Origin: Litomosoides sigmodontis
Taxonomy: Eukaryota; Nematoda; Chromadorea; Rhabditida; Onchocercidae
Length of the DNA stretch: 64,000 nt
Assembly: GCA_963070105.1 (NCBI GenBank)
Contig: OY718807.1
Location: forward strand, 8,285,983 to 8,349,982
Reading direction: 5' to 3'
A model generated the notes under the pieces. The model ran no database searches. It was given only the letters and a program-made list of their open reading frames with translations, and was not told the origin of the DNA. Below are positions 17,501 to 33,699 of this stretch, piece after piece. Each line of letters opens with the position of its first letter. Positions within the stretch are counted from its first letter, which is position 1. Both the position numbers and the translations under genes were made by a program.

Positions 17501-20500
17501 TTTTAATTTTCAAGGACAGCAAAAAACTTGTCTCATACAGTTATTATGCTGTAAAAAGTGACCATGTTTTCTACTTTCCTATTTTAGATCACTTTATTAT
17601 GTGCCTACACAGCGCAGGCAAACTATGTCAGGATACAAGCAATGTTAAAATTCAACAGTTGCACCTTTCCTTTGGTTGAAACAGTTGATAGTTACCAGGG
17701 CGAAGAGAATGATATAATCATTTTGTCGCTTGTGCGTTCAGAACCGAGTGACAATGTCGGTTTTCTTGGGGTATGTTCGAAAATTCGGCTATTTGTTAAC
17801 AAATTTTAGTTGAAATTAAAAAAATTTTAAGCGTTTGACGAATTTTATTTTTTGTATAAGCTGGAACAACGGAAGCAAGTTAGAGAGAGTATCATTATTC
17901 AGGTTTCTAATCGTGCATGTGTGGCTTTGTCGCGCTCCAGACTTGGCCTTTACATCATAGGCAATATGCATTTTCTCAAATCCAACTCAAGTCTTTGGAA
18001 TCGACTCTGCGCTGCTTTGACCAATGCGGATTGTATTGGCGATGGTTTTCCCGCATTTTGTGCAAATCACGATGTTACCCAGGTAACTGGAATTAATGAA
18101 TTTAAAGAAATCTGTTTTCTAAACAGCTGGTTTAAATATGGCTTTACCAGCTTCAGTGAACTTTTTTAAAGATTATCTACAATGCGGATGAATTTTTAAC
18201 AAAGACTCCTGAAGGCGGCTGCTATTATCATTGTGGGTTTTTACGACCTTGTGGTCACATCTGTGGTGAACTTTGTCATCGGTATGATCACTTTTAATTC
18301 TGTTATCATGCGGCAAAATATTCTTACAAATCATAAGCGAAACTTAATACGATGTGCAGGACTTCGTGCATGATAGTTTTAACCAAATTAAGAGAAATAT
18401 TACGAAAGCTAGGAGGGCTGGAAAGATCGGATCAGACCAAGACAACACGGAAAGAGAGGTGGAATAAATAAATACAAAAGTTTAAGTTGTAAAAATAAGC
18501 TATTCAGAACAGATCCAGAACACAAGAGAGCATGTAATCATTCTTGCTCAAAAACGTGCGCAACAATATTCCAACATCCATGTAAAAGACTATGTGGTGA
18601 AGTAAGATATTTCTCCAATATTCAAATAATATAAGTTAAGAGCAACGTACTTATCTTTTTTTATGTACTGTATCTGCTCCTCATTTCCTGACTTGAAATA
18701 TGACAATAATTTTAACACATGAAGCATCAGCTGTGGTATTCGTGGTAGGTTTTTTTTCTTGAATATATCCCGCCACTTTGGTTGCAAATTTTTGCGTATT
18801 AACTTTCAAACTTTCAATTATAAATTGGTCACCATATTATCAAAGCAAATTGTGGAAATTTAATTTTAGTCTTGCGGAGCTTGTCAGTTTTTTGAGAACA
18901 AGACTTTCTCATGCGGTCATACAACTAGTATTGCTTGTCACTTATTTGATGAAGCAGTGTGTAAAGAGAAATGTCACAAAATATTACCATGTGGCTTAAA
19001 GTGTATAAAAAAATGCAGCGAACCTTGCAAGTGTTTACATGTTAGTTTATATCGGTCATTTTTTTGATATTACTAATTCTGGTCGTTCAATCTTTTTTTT
19101 TCGACCTGAATTCGCGTGTCTTTCTAGATATTCAATTGCAGTATGATATAGTGACAATAGATTATGTTATAGTCTACGTTATTGAATATATATTGTTAAT
19201 TGGAGGAGTACTCAAGCTTTCAGAGTAGAGAAGACCCCTCGTAAGACCCAGATTACAATAGTAGGTCATTTTCATGCAATTCGGAGACTTTTCTACTTAC
19301 AAACACTGTTAATATGGTTTCAGTCTGAAGTTTTCAGGAAGTGTTATTAGTGTGTGGGCATACTGCTGTAGCTTCTTGTTCCGAAAAGCAAAGCATAAAA
19401 TGCGTAATGGAAGTAGAGAAAACATTTAGTGCTTGTCATCATCGCTGCAAAGTACTATGCCATGATTACAATGACGCGCAATGCAGCGAAAAATGTGAAC
19501 GAATTCTGGCATGCGGTCATCGTTGTCAGTTGGTATGTGGAGATTGCACATTAAGTAAGTCGTTCATTTAAAAGTTTTAATTTATTTTTCCGTCCTTTTC
19601 CGGAATAACTGATGCTTCTTTTTGGGATAGCATCTTCTAAAAAAATTTGTTCTTAGACTTTCCTGGTGTATTTTTTTGGAATTTTGATATGATTAAAATC
19701 ATTCTTACTTTCCAGTCCGCGCATTTTCTTTTGAACTTTCATTATTTATTCATTTCCTTGGTTCTTTGCAACTGTTTCACTGATTGAATAGGCTTCTTCA
19801 CCATGAGATTATAAATTGATTGGATGGTATCAGACTGCTAGATTGTTAAAAGTAGTGCTCTCGAAATGCGAAGTGCCCTCATTATTCTGAGTTGTGGGAA
19901 GTGGAATTTCTTTTCTTTTTTTTGTAATCATAACTAGCACGGTATACAACTAAAAATATGAGGTTTATATAAATCATGTGATTCGCCAGAGGCATGTGGT
20001 AGTTGTACGTCAGTTTGTGGTAAACGACTTCCTTGTGGTCACGAATGTTTACGTACTTGTGGAACACCTTGTGAACCGTGCATAGTCCACTGCTCAAATC
20101 GATGTGGACATGCGCATTACGGTCAACAGCTGAGTTTACTTACGGTCTGTATTTTGCTTGTCCTTTTAAATTCCAGTTAGTAACGCTGCATCATTGAAGT
20201 GTATAATGTGATATTTCTGTTCTTCATCAAAATATAAATCATGAATCAGCATGTTTCAGGAACAGGGAGCACGATGTTCCGATTTTTCCATGTCTTGCAT
20301 ACAACGTTGCATGAATAGCTGCAAACATCGGGAATGTGAATTGCAGTGCTGGCAAGTTTGCAACATTAATCCGTGTAGTTTTCCATGTAACAAGGAACTC
20401 GAATGTGGACATATTTGTCTCAGTCTATGTGGTGAAATTTGTCCAGGTGACGTCGTTTTATCAATAGTATTAAAAATGATAATATAAAAATTAAAATTGG

Positions 20501-22507
20501 TTACATGCAGATTTGAAATTTCAGCTATTCTACACTTTTTTTTCAGTTAATCCAGAGTGTTTCGCACTTACTGTTTTCGTTAGAGTACGAAAACACCCCA
20601 CAGCTATCAAATTTTACACTTTATTAGCCTAATATTTCTCTCTTTAGTTTTAGACAGAAAAATACCTTTATAGATGTTTGCGCTGAATGTCAAGGAATAA
20701 GCGGTCCTGTCTTACAATTTCAAGATTGTGGATGTATTGTTGGTGTTGCGGTTAGCTTTACTGTTTTTTAAAAAATATCGTAGGTTTCGAACTTGAAGAC
20801 AAGATTTTAGAATTTTCTTTATTTTTTTCTGATTGATGTTTATCATTCTTGTACGCGGTTTGAAGGAGGCCGATACCCATATACAAAAGCAGGCATCACT
20901 GGAGCAACAGCATACATGTCCAAAATGTGCTTGCAAACTTCCTGCCAACAGTTGCCTTCGATATGCGAGGGAATTGAAAGAAGAAGTAATCCGCAATGAA
21001 AGGGTACATTTCGTTCCTGCATAGTTTGTTTGTTAACATTGAACATGGTTGGATTAGCGTGTATCAGAAAAGATTTTTTTTGAGAAAAAAGATTTAGCAG
21101 GTCCTCGAATTCTGTAACATTCTCTTTGATTTATTAATAGAATTGTGCCTATTTAATCTTTCTACCATGAAGCAGTTCACAAAAGATTGTATTAAGGCTT
21201 TTTAGATCAAATTCAAAAGACTGTTGACTGCTGGTTTGTTCAACAGCATACAGCATGATGCTTTGAAGCAAGCTGAGGACGATTTGAAAAAACTCGTGTT
21301 AAAGAAAAGAGCGAAAAAAGTATGGCAACTGTAAACAACCTAATTTTTTTTAAAAATCTTGTAGATGTTAAAGTTAATTCAATTCTTATGGCTTGTTGTT
21401 TTACTGCAACATTGGTTTTTCAGAGCGCTGCTTCGTTAGAAGTGACAAAAATATTACGTATAGTTATAACGAGGCTTAACAGGGAGTGCTACAATAATTC
21501 AGGTGCCATGAAATGGCAGATGATGGTGAAGTACGTTTTTGTATATAATCCTATTCTTTATTTGATTCATAAAGAAATCATCGACATGTATTTCTTCCCA
21601 TGATTTGTTAACCTAAATTTTCAGCATGATTTCTGATATGTGCCGACTGTCTACGTATATTATTACCGAAAAGTTCGAATCCATTCCAAAGAGGCGTTAC
21701 TCAAATTTGTATAAACTGTTCCACGATTCGCTTGGAACAGCGAATAACATTTTCCACCTGCTGGTAATCCATTTATTTAAATGCATCAATTTAGACATCA
21801 GATTTGTTCTAGGCTTTCGGTATCTTCGATAGTTTGTTTTCATGTGCTAATGGTTTCACATATTCATTAGTCACACTTTTGATGCAGCTCAATTTTATTG
21901 AAGGAAGGGGATCTTCTCAATTTATCAGTGTATGCAAAATTATTGGAAACGGAATCACCGTCAGTGCTAGAAATACCAATATCCAACGGGCTACGAAAAG
22001 TCTCGATTAAATATATGGTACGTCACAGTTTTCATTTCACTGTGATTTCGACTTTTTTTCGCCCCATCTTTTGTTTTATTTCTGCACTTATTTGTCCGAC
22101 TTTTTGTAAGAAAAGGTAAGTTTACAGGATCGCCATAAGATCGAGCAAGAAGAAAGCACTAGGGAATAATGTCTACATTGTAGAAGATACTAACAAAATT
22201 TTTGGAAGCTGTGCTTCTTTCTCTCCCACATATTTGCAACAACTATGTACAATTTCTAGCTTGGACGTCTCGCAAGTCATTTGATAAGAAAACTGAAAGA
22301 TTTGGATGTGTCGCAACTGGATAATTTGTTGAAAACGACGGTGAAAGCGTTGAATTGGTCCAGTGATGCGGAACAGAAAGAAGCATCTAGTATATTTTTC
22401 TTTTTTTTCATTCCTAAAACCACTAGGTTGTGGAACTAGAACGTCAAAAACCGGGCAAAAAGGTGGTGCCTGATCGACGATTTGTTCGAAAACTTGGTTA
22501 CTTTTAA
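8595..22507 (+). CDS. znfx-1: ZNFX1-family SF1 RNA helicase with NFX1-type zinc fingers
   Basis: A gene of more than 30 exons and about 14 kb. It starts after a TATTTCAG acceptor with ATG at 8595 (exons 8595-8677, 8912-9087, 9294-9461, 9595-9690, 9932-10053, 10238-10404 and so on) and ends TTTTAA at 22507. Domain order: a divergent N-terminal half; a ZNFX1-typical [19 protein letters not shown] block near 11550; a UPF1-like helicase core with Walker A GPPGTG+GKT split by an intron (13354-13370 and 13843), TNHSLDQFL near 13949, Wal ker B VEEAAEV near 16507, GDHQQLRP near 16585, [13 protein letters not shown] near 17689 and [17 protein letters not shown] near 17904; then Cys/His-rich NFX1-type fingers across about 18200-20450; a CPKC motif near 20918; and a helical C-terminus. 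C. elegans ZNFX-1 acts in germ granules in inherited small-RNA silencing; mammalian ZNFX1 senses RNA. Joins at 10053/10238 and about 11890/12000 are uncertain. Confidence 0.93.
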
Positions 22508-23640
22508 TAAGTAAAGTTAATTCTCCCTAATCACTTACTCATTCTTCAATTCAGTTTGCCTTTTTCAGTTCAATTTGTACAATATTATCGTGAATTGTAT
22601 GAAGTTTCGAACATGCAACATATGATGGTCAGCGACTTGGAGTGTATGAATTTTCTTTGCTAAAGTAAATTGTGCGACTTCTTTCACTTATATGGAATGT
22701 ATTTATGTTTTATTTGTAAATACTCAATATACACGTAATATGAAAATATTTACTGTTTCAGTTCGTTCGTGTTTCAAAATGCTTGAAGGGTATATTCATT
22801 TCATGTAAATTTTGTTTTCCTTTACGCTTTCGTTCAGGCTTCAAACTCATATTTTAAATTAAATTCCATATAAATATTATATAAAGGAAAATAAAGTATT
22901 AGTTGAAGTAAATTTAGGTTCTTATGATTGATATAAGTATTTTATCCGAGTAAAAGATCTGAATTTGAACTTTGACAATTAACTTCAATCAATTAAAAAG
23001 TCAGATGGAAAAAGCGGGAATAGGATTAGATTGTGAATGCCGTGAACACGACTCTATAAATGCTAGAGAGTTTTAGGTATGTGTAACATCAGGTGCAATA
23101 TTCATTTTTCCTGTTGAGTGAATTTGTGTTTTAACTAGTTTTATATCGTGTTCAATGAAGCATTTGTTATTTCCTTGGAAAATTGTTTTTTTATGCTGTT
23201 TTAAACTGTTTAAAATGTTAGCATGTATTGTAGTAGTATCTGAAAAGTGACAGTGGTGGTGGCTCTACCATTACAAGCAGTTGTAGAGTGGATTTTTACA
23301 GGCTACGCTTTTTTAACAGACTTATTGCAACGCTTTAGGTGGGGTATTATGGAGCTGGGTTGCGCAATTGTACAGTCTTGTTAATGAGATGCGTTGTTGC
23401 GCAGTGGCTACGCGTGGTAGGCGTGTTTGTCATGGATCGCATGGATCTAGAGATACACTTGTGCTACATTTGAGAGGATTCTGTGAGTTGACGTTGTGGG
23501 TGACCGGTGATTAGAAGGCGAAATATTTTCGAGTTATCATTGCTTTCGTGCGAATAATGTTACATATTATGTTTGCGCGTCTTCACCTTTGGATGGACGA
23601 ATTTTAAGAATTTTCCTTGAGGGTCGTAAGCTACGCACCA
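22508..23640. other. Intergenic ZNFX1-SEC22
   Basis: No supported exon over about 1.1 kb. It includes a G-rich, less AT-biased part around 23230-23640 directly upstream of the SEC22 ATG, probably its promoter and 5' leader. Confidence 0.4.
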
Positions 23641-25127
23641 ATGGTTCTTCTAACACTAATTGCACGTGTAACCGATGGTCTCATTCTCGCTACATCAATT
23701 GAGGGAAGCGAGGAGGTTAGTTTCACTAAAATATGATTCTTTCCCACTTATAGATAAGCCATTAATTAGTGAAAAATTCTTCGAAGAAACGACTTAGAGA
23801 TGCACTGAAATGGCTTTCGTAGATATAAGTCACAGGTAGTACCGGTTGTTCCGGGATCCGAACGGTAAAAGAGTGTGGCGAGTACGTTAACGGTACAATT
23901 ATAAGAGAGTGTTGTTTTTTTTAAGCAAATTTAGAAATGAAAAATTTTTCACATCAGTGAATATATGCGTTTTCAACCGAATCATAATCGTTCAAATACT
24001 TTGCACTTATTAGATATCTGTCAGAAATTTTGTTGAAGGGAGCGGTAGATGCAAAGCAAAAATTTTCGAGCTAAGGTAAATGTCGTTTTCAGCCGGATCA
24101 TAATATGGTGAAATATACTAATCAGGCGAAGATGCTTTTTCGAAAGCTGAATGACAACAGTCCCACTATACATACTCTTGAAAGTGGACCTTATTATTTT
24201 CAGTTAGTTTTTTTAAGTGCAACGCCTTCTGCAAAAGCTTGTTTTTGCTGATATAACAGTCTTAAAGGACTAACGTTATCTTACAGCTATGTGATTAAAA
24301 GGCCAGTGTGTTCATTATGTCTCTGTGACAAAAATTTTTCACGGAAATCCGCCTTTGCATATTTGGAAGATGTTACCGATGAATTTCTTGGTCAGAATGG
24401 CACACGTATAGCATCTGTCACTAGGCCATATCATTTCATTGAGTTTGGTTCGTTTTTCTGAAGGCCTGAATTCATTGAATGCGTTTTTTTGAACTAACAG
24501 TTAAGAGAAAGATGAGTTTTTTTATTCATTGATACCTGTATCAAATGTTGCATTTCAGATTACTACATACAACAAGCAAAGAAAAAGTATGCGGGGAGGA
24601 GTCGTCATGCAATATCCGCAGTAAGTAGTGAACTTCAAGACGTAACACGCATAATGGTTTCAAATATTGAAGACGTAATTCATCGTGGAGAAGCATTGAA
24701 TAGTTAGTTCATTTGTTACTATTTATTTTCTTTACAGCAATGTAAATAAATTAATAAATCACGGGCGTTTATTTCTATTTAAACTCTGCTAAACGATTGC
24801 ATACAATACTCTTTCGTGCAGAGAATAAGCGAACTGATTTTGTATTTGTTGAAAGAAGAAAATTACTCGGGATTCTGTAAGTAGGGTTTACTTTGCCATG
24901 CAACAGCAAAGTTTTGGATAAATGAGAATTCTTGAATATCAAACTTGTTAAAAAAAAAGCATTTTTCATCAGTTTTGGAGACGAGAGCAAATGACTTATC
25001 GGATATCAGTAAGAAATATCGAGAGGATGCGAGATTGCTTAATCGGAAAAGCACATTGTTCAAAGTGACTGCACTCGTTTGTTTTCTAGGTTTTTTCGTT
25101 TTTATTGCTCGTTATTTATTCTGGTAA
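23641..25127 (+). CDS. sec-22: SEC22 R-SNARE (ER-Golgi vesicle trafficking)
   Basis: Five exons: 23641-23715, 24093-24202, 24287-24447, 24559-24702 and 24973-25127. All phases agree, giving 214 residues, essentially the length of human SEC22B. SEC22 is the vesicle R-SNARE for ER-Golgi transport in both directions. Visible parts: N-terminal longin domain opening MVLLTLIARVTDGLILATSI, its SAFAYLEDVTDEF and RPYHFIEF strands, a SNARE motif in exons 4-5 with the zero-layer Arg in VIHRGEAL, SDISKKYREDARLLNRKST before the membrane, and a C-terminal tail anchor (VCFLGFFVFIARYLFW) ending directly at the stop, as in tail-anchored proteins. It has the same strand as its neighbours on both sides, but both gaps exceed 1 kb, so an operon is not indicated. 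Confidence 0.96.
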
Positions 25128-30116
<4,989 letters not shown>

Positions 30117-30995
30117 ACATGAGCCCATGGACGATTTGACTAACATTAACGTGCTTTAAATAAGTATTCAGATCCGTGGAAAGCCTGAGAATTGTTACTG
30201 GAAGAGAATTTCATTTCCCACAGGAAATCCTTTTCTATGTTGTTTGGTTTGATTAATATTAGAATGTTCGTAAATGAATTATGTTTAATTTTTATTGGTT
30301 TTTCCTCAGTGTAATGGAATGTTTCTTTTTGAATTATCAGCTAGGGTCACCGAAAGTTATTCTAAAGGTGATGTGACATAGTGTCCGACGAACGGATTAT
30401 TTTAGCATACAAGGGAACGGATTATCGCTTTAATCAGAGGGCACCAAGTAAGTTAATTACCTGCAAAGCAAAATCTCGCTCATTCGTCCTACAGTTCTTG
30501 CAAACCTTGCCACAACTTTCACTGTTTTTTTATGTCGTCCAGTTAAAGCGATAATCCATTTCTATAATATAAGTGTAGCGTTCTCTAGAATCAAATGTGG
30601 TTACTCTACATATGTTTCAACATGTGAAAATATATAGAATATTTTCATCACTGCTATCCACAACTGTTAAAACGGAAAACTTGAAACATTTCTTATATCC
30701 TTGGGTAAAATTAGCTCCAACTGCATTGAAAGAAGGAAGCAAGGATGTTTCAATCTAAAGGCACCTAAATCACTTATGCTATATAGGAAAATTGGCCAGA
30801 CAGATGGTCGAAAGCAGGGAAACTGTCGAATATTTCTTAATTTGCACAAGTTTTGTGTTGATTAGTGTGGTTACAAAAACACATAAAAATACAACAAAGT
30901 GAGCGAAGCCTGGTACGCCTTACAAAAATCCTTCAAGCAAAAAACGGCAACAGTAAAAGAACATCCGTGCGGAAATCAAGCGGCAGGCCACTACC
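30117..30995. other. Convergent 3' region GSR / SELENOF
   Basis: Tail-to-tail intergenic stretch between the plus-strand glutathione reductase stop and the minus-strand SELENOF stop. No exon seen; it should hold both 3' UTRs. Confidence 0.5.
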
Positions 30996-32208
30996 CTAGC
31001 ATTCCAGCCACGTGTTCAGAAATTCTGTAATTGTGTCGGTATCCCATTTCTCGATATTCATGATTTTGTGCACTTCCCCCTGCGCATCCAATAACTTAAT
31101 TGTGGGCAATGTTCCTCGAATGTGATGAACTTTCACACACGTTCCCCACTTTTTTACCATACTGGACTTGACAAATGCTGAAATACTTTACACATTAGCC
31201 ACATATCAAGCATTTAGATAACAACCATTTCATGAATGTGGTTTTGGTGATCATTTTCATTTTTCGATGCTAAGCGCTGTGTTACTACTACTACTTAGCT
31301 AAAAAAAAAGTTTCATATCGAAATAGTATTATCTGACCTAATGAAATGTTATTACATAAACAAAAAACTGTCGATCAGAAAGTTATTCGAATTCACTCAG
31401 TTAGCACGAACTTAACCAACCTTCAGCCTGGGGAAATCGTCCCAAATTACATTCACAAATTTCGATATGAGCCAGCGGATATTTCTAAAATGATGCACGC
31501 TATAACTAGCGTCATCATTATTACATATGCTTTCTTCATTATGAACGGGAAAAAACATAGTTTTCAGTTCATGTTTTACTGCAAAAAAAAATTGCTACAG
31601 ATTTAAGGAAATGAAACTTTTGTACTTCTTGTTTCGTTTCCACATAATCTTTCCTACAACATGAGTTGCAATCAGCAACAAGTTCATCTAGATGAAATTT
31701 TGGCAAGTCTGCACAACTTGAACATTGCAATGATTCGCTGTTGAATCCACGTTCCTGACAGGTTTGACGACTTAATTCACTTAATTCACTGTAAGCAAAT
31801 TGAACCATCATAACCTGTAATGAGCTACCTGCTGCAAGGATCTCTATTATTAAATGGAATGAAACGTCATTTTTGCATTGTGCAATTTTCAGCAACGATT
31901 TCCAAAACCTTCGTTTGCGAATTCAACTTTTTGCAATAAAAAGAAAAGGTGATTAGTTGAAATAAAACAATTACATGTGCCAGGAGCACATACGGCTCAC
32001 AATATCACTAAATCATCAACTATATTCACTTTTCGCTTAGTATGACATGAACCACATATGGTACGTAGCAAAATTAACGCATAAAATTAATATTATGGTT
32101 TACCATTCCCTAACTGGATCATCCATCAATTACATTCATTGCAAGAATGCTTACCAGGACGAATCGCATCTGGTACATTGAATAACCGGCGATAGCACCT
32201 GAAGTCAT
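30996..32208 (-). CDS. selenof: SELENOF (Sep15) orthologue, cysteine form
   Basis: Four minus-strand exons: from 32178 (or 32208) to 32155, 31814-31626, 31484-31421, 31177-30996. All phases agree, giving about 152 residues from the inner ATG. SELENOF is an ER thioredoxin-fold oxidoreductase that binds UGGT and takes part in glycoprotein quality control. Visible: signal peptide MYQMRFVLVMMVQFAYS; the Cys-rich UGGT-binding domain with CQERGF, LQCSSC, and ADCNSCC; then the redox motif CEC in EICECNLGRFPQAE; then RGTLPTIKLLDAQGEVHKI and EKWDTDTITEFLNTWLEC. In vertebrates the redox motif is CGU with selenocysteine encoded by UGA. Here the third codon is TGT, so no SECIS is needed. Spacing from the last Cys of the Cys-rich domain to CEC is 19 residues, as in human SELENOF. 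Two in-frame ATGs (32208, 32178) are possible; the second gives the better signal peptide. Confidence 0.93.
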
Positions 32209-33699
32209 TACGGTCCATCCACTGCTTATCCTGAAAAACGGAGAAAGCGCTAGTTGCTTCATTTGTGATCTATTCATGAATATTTAGCTCAGAAATGAAG
32301 GGGAAAAAAAAGAAGCATTCATTTCAGATGACTCGACAAATGCAATGCTATGCAAATCACCGTCTCACACATTTAGAAAACTAAAGAGGCTCCGCTCTCC
32401 GTTTTTTTTTTTCTTTAAACAGGTGTTATTTATCAATTATCGGTGCTAAAATGAAATGCCAAGAAACAATGATCTGTGCCAGAAATATGTATGAAATATT
32501 TTGTTGAAAAAAGGAAAGAATAAACAAAAATATTATTTGAGCGTTTTGCTATATACTTATATTTCGCGCAGTTTTTTTTTTCACTTCTTTTATAGAAGAA
32601 GTGTTTTGATGAATATTTTAAAATAGTTTTTGTTGAATGTTTTAAAGTAGCACTTACATTTTTTTCTTTGCAATTTAAAAAGTTTCACATATTTTTGTTA
32701 AAATTATACTTCTTTGTTTTTCCATTTTTACAAAATAAATTTGAAAAAAAAAATCTCAGGATGAAGTAAGTATATTAATAATACAAAAATTTTGTCGTAT
32801 TTTATAAATTTCTGTGTGTGTGGGTGTGTGTGGGTGTGTGGGTCTGTGTGATATGGATGCAATGATGTTAACCTATGCAGATGAGATGACATAGTTCTCG
32901 TCACAAAATTCCTATTCCTTCCTCTCCTCCTCCTTCCTCTCCTATCGTGTCCGTCCTTCAAATCATGCACCGTTGTTGTCACCACCCATTATCACACCTT
33001 CATAAAACGATCTGTGTAGGAAGGGATTTTTTTTTTTTAATTTTCAACTTTAATTCAATAATTTCTTTTATTTGTTTTCTTCATTATTTTCTATTTCCTT
33101 TTTTACATCTTATTATTAGTGCAAAAAGTGTCACCAATATTTAAGTGTAAGTGCAAATTTTTTGCGATAATATCTCTTATTTCTTTCAAGCAAATTCCCT
33201 CTGATATGCTTGAAGTAAATTTGAAAAAAGAATTATTTCTTGTTAAATTTAATGAAATTTCACATCTCTTTCACTTTCACTTTCGACAGACAATTTGGTG
33301 AAGTGATATTAATTGAGCAGAAAATCAACGATATGTATATATTTGTTTAGATTGAAAAGAAAAGGAAGAAGGAGAAGGAGAAGTAAATTAGTCAGTGAGT
33401 GCCCTTTGCCCCATCCCTTACCTGACCGTTGTTTCGTGCACTCTTTCAATTTCATCTTCTCTTTTTCATTTTTAAGCAATTTAATTTAAAAATGTGCACA
33501 TTTGCTCTGTGAAAAAAGGATAGTTGTAATACTTGAGAGGAGTTGTTCGAATGTTTTCTATTCTTCTCTTTTCATTTTTCCTGTCCTTTTGTTCTCTTTT
33601 ATTACTCAATCACTTCAAATGACAAAAGCGTCAAATTATTCTTTTGATAAATTCAAAATTCATTTTCAGTTTTTGCCATTAGTATTTGTAAGAGCAGAA
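32209..33699. other. Divergent intergenic SELENOF / SDR
   Basis: Upstream regions of two divergent genes. No supported exon. A GT-rich simple repeat lies at 32813-32850. Confidence 0.4.
32813..32850. repeat. GT-rich simple repeat
   Basis: Interrupted TG/TGGG run. Confidence 0.85.

Noticed and set aside
20510..20640. Separate small gene downstream of the zinc fingers
   Set aside because: The piece starting at 20547 joins in phase to the ZNFX1-like exons on either side and is better read as part of that gene.
31421..31500. In-frame TGA as a selenocysteine codon in SELENOF
   Set aside because: The TGA near this site is in another frame. The frame giving EICECNLGRFPQ reads TGT and is phase-consistent with both neighbouring exons.
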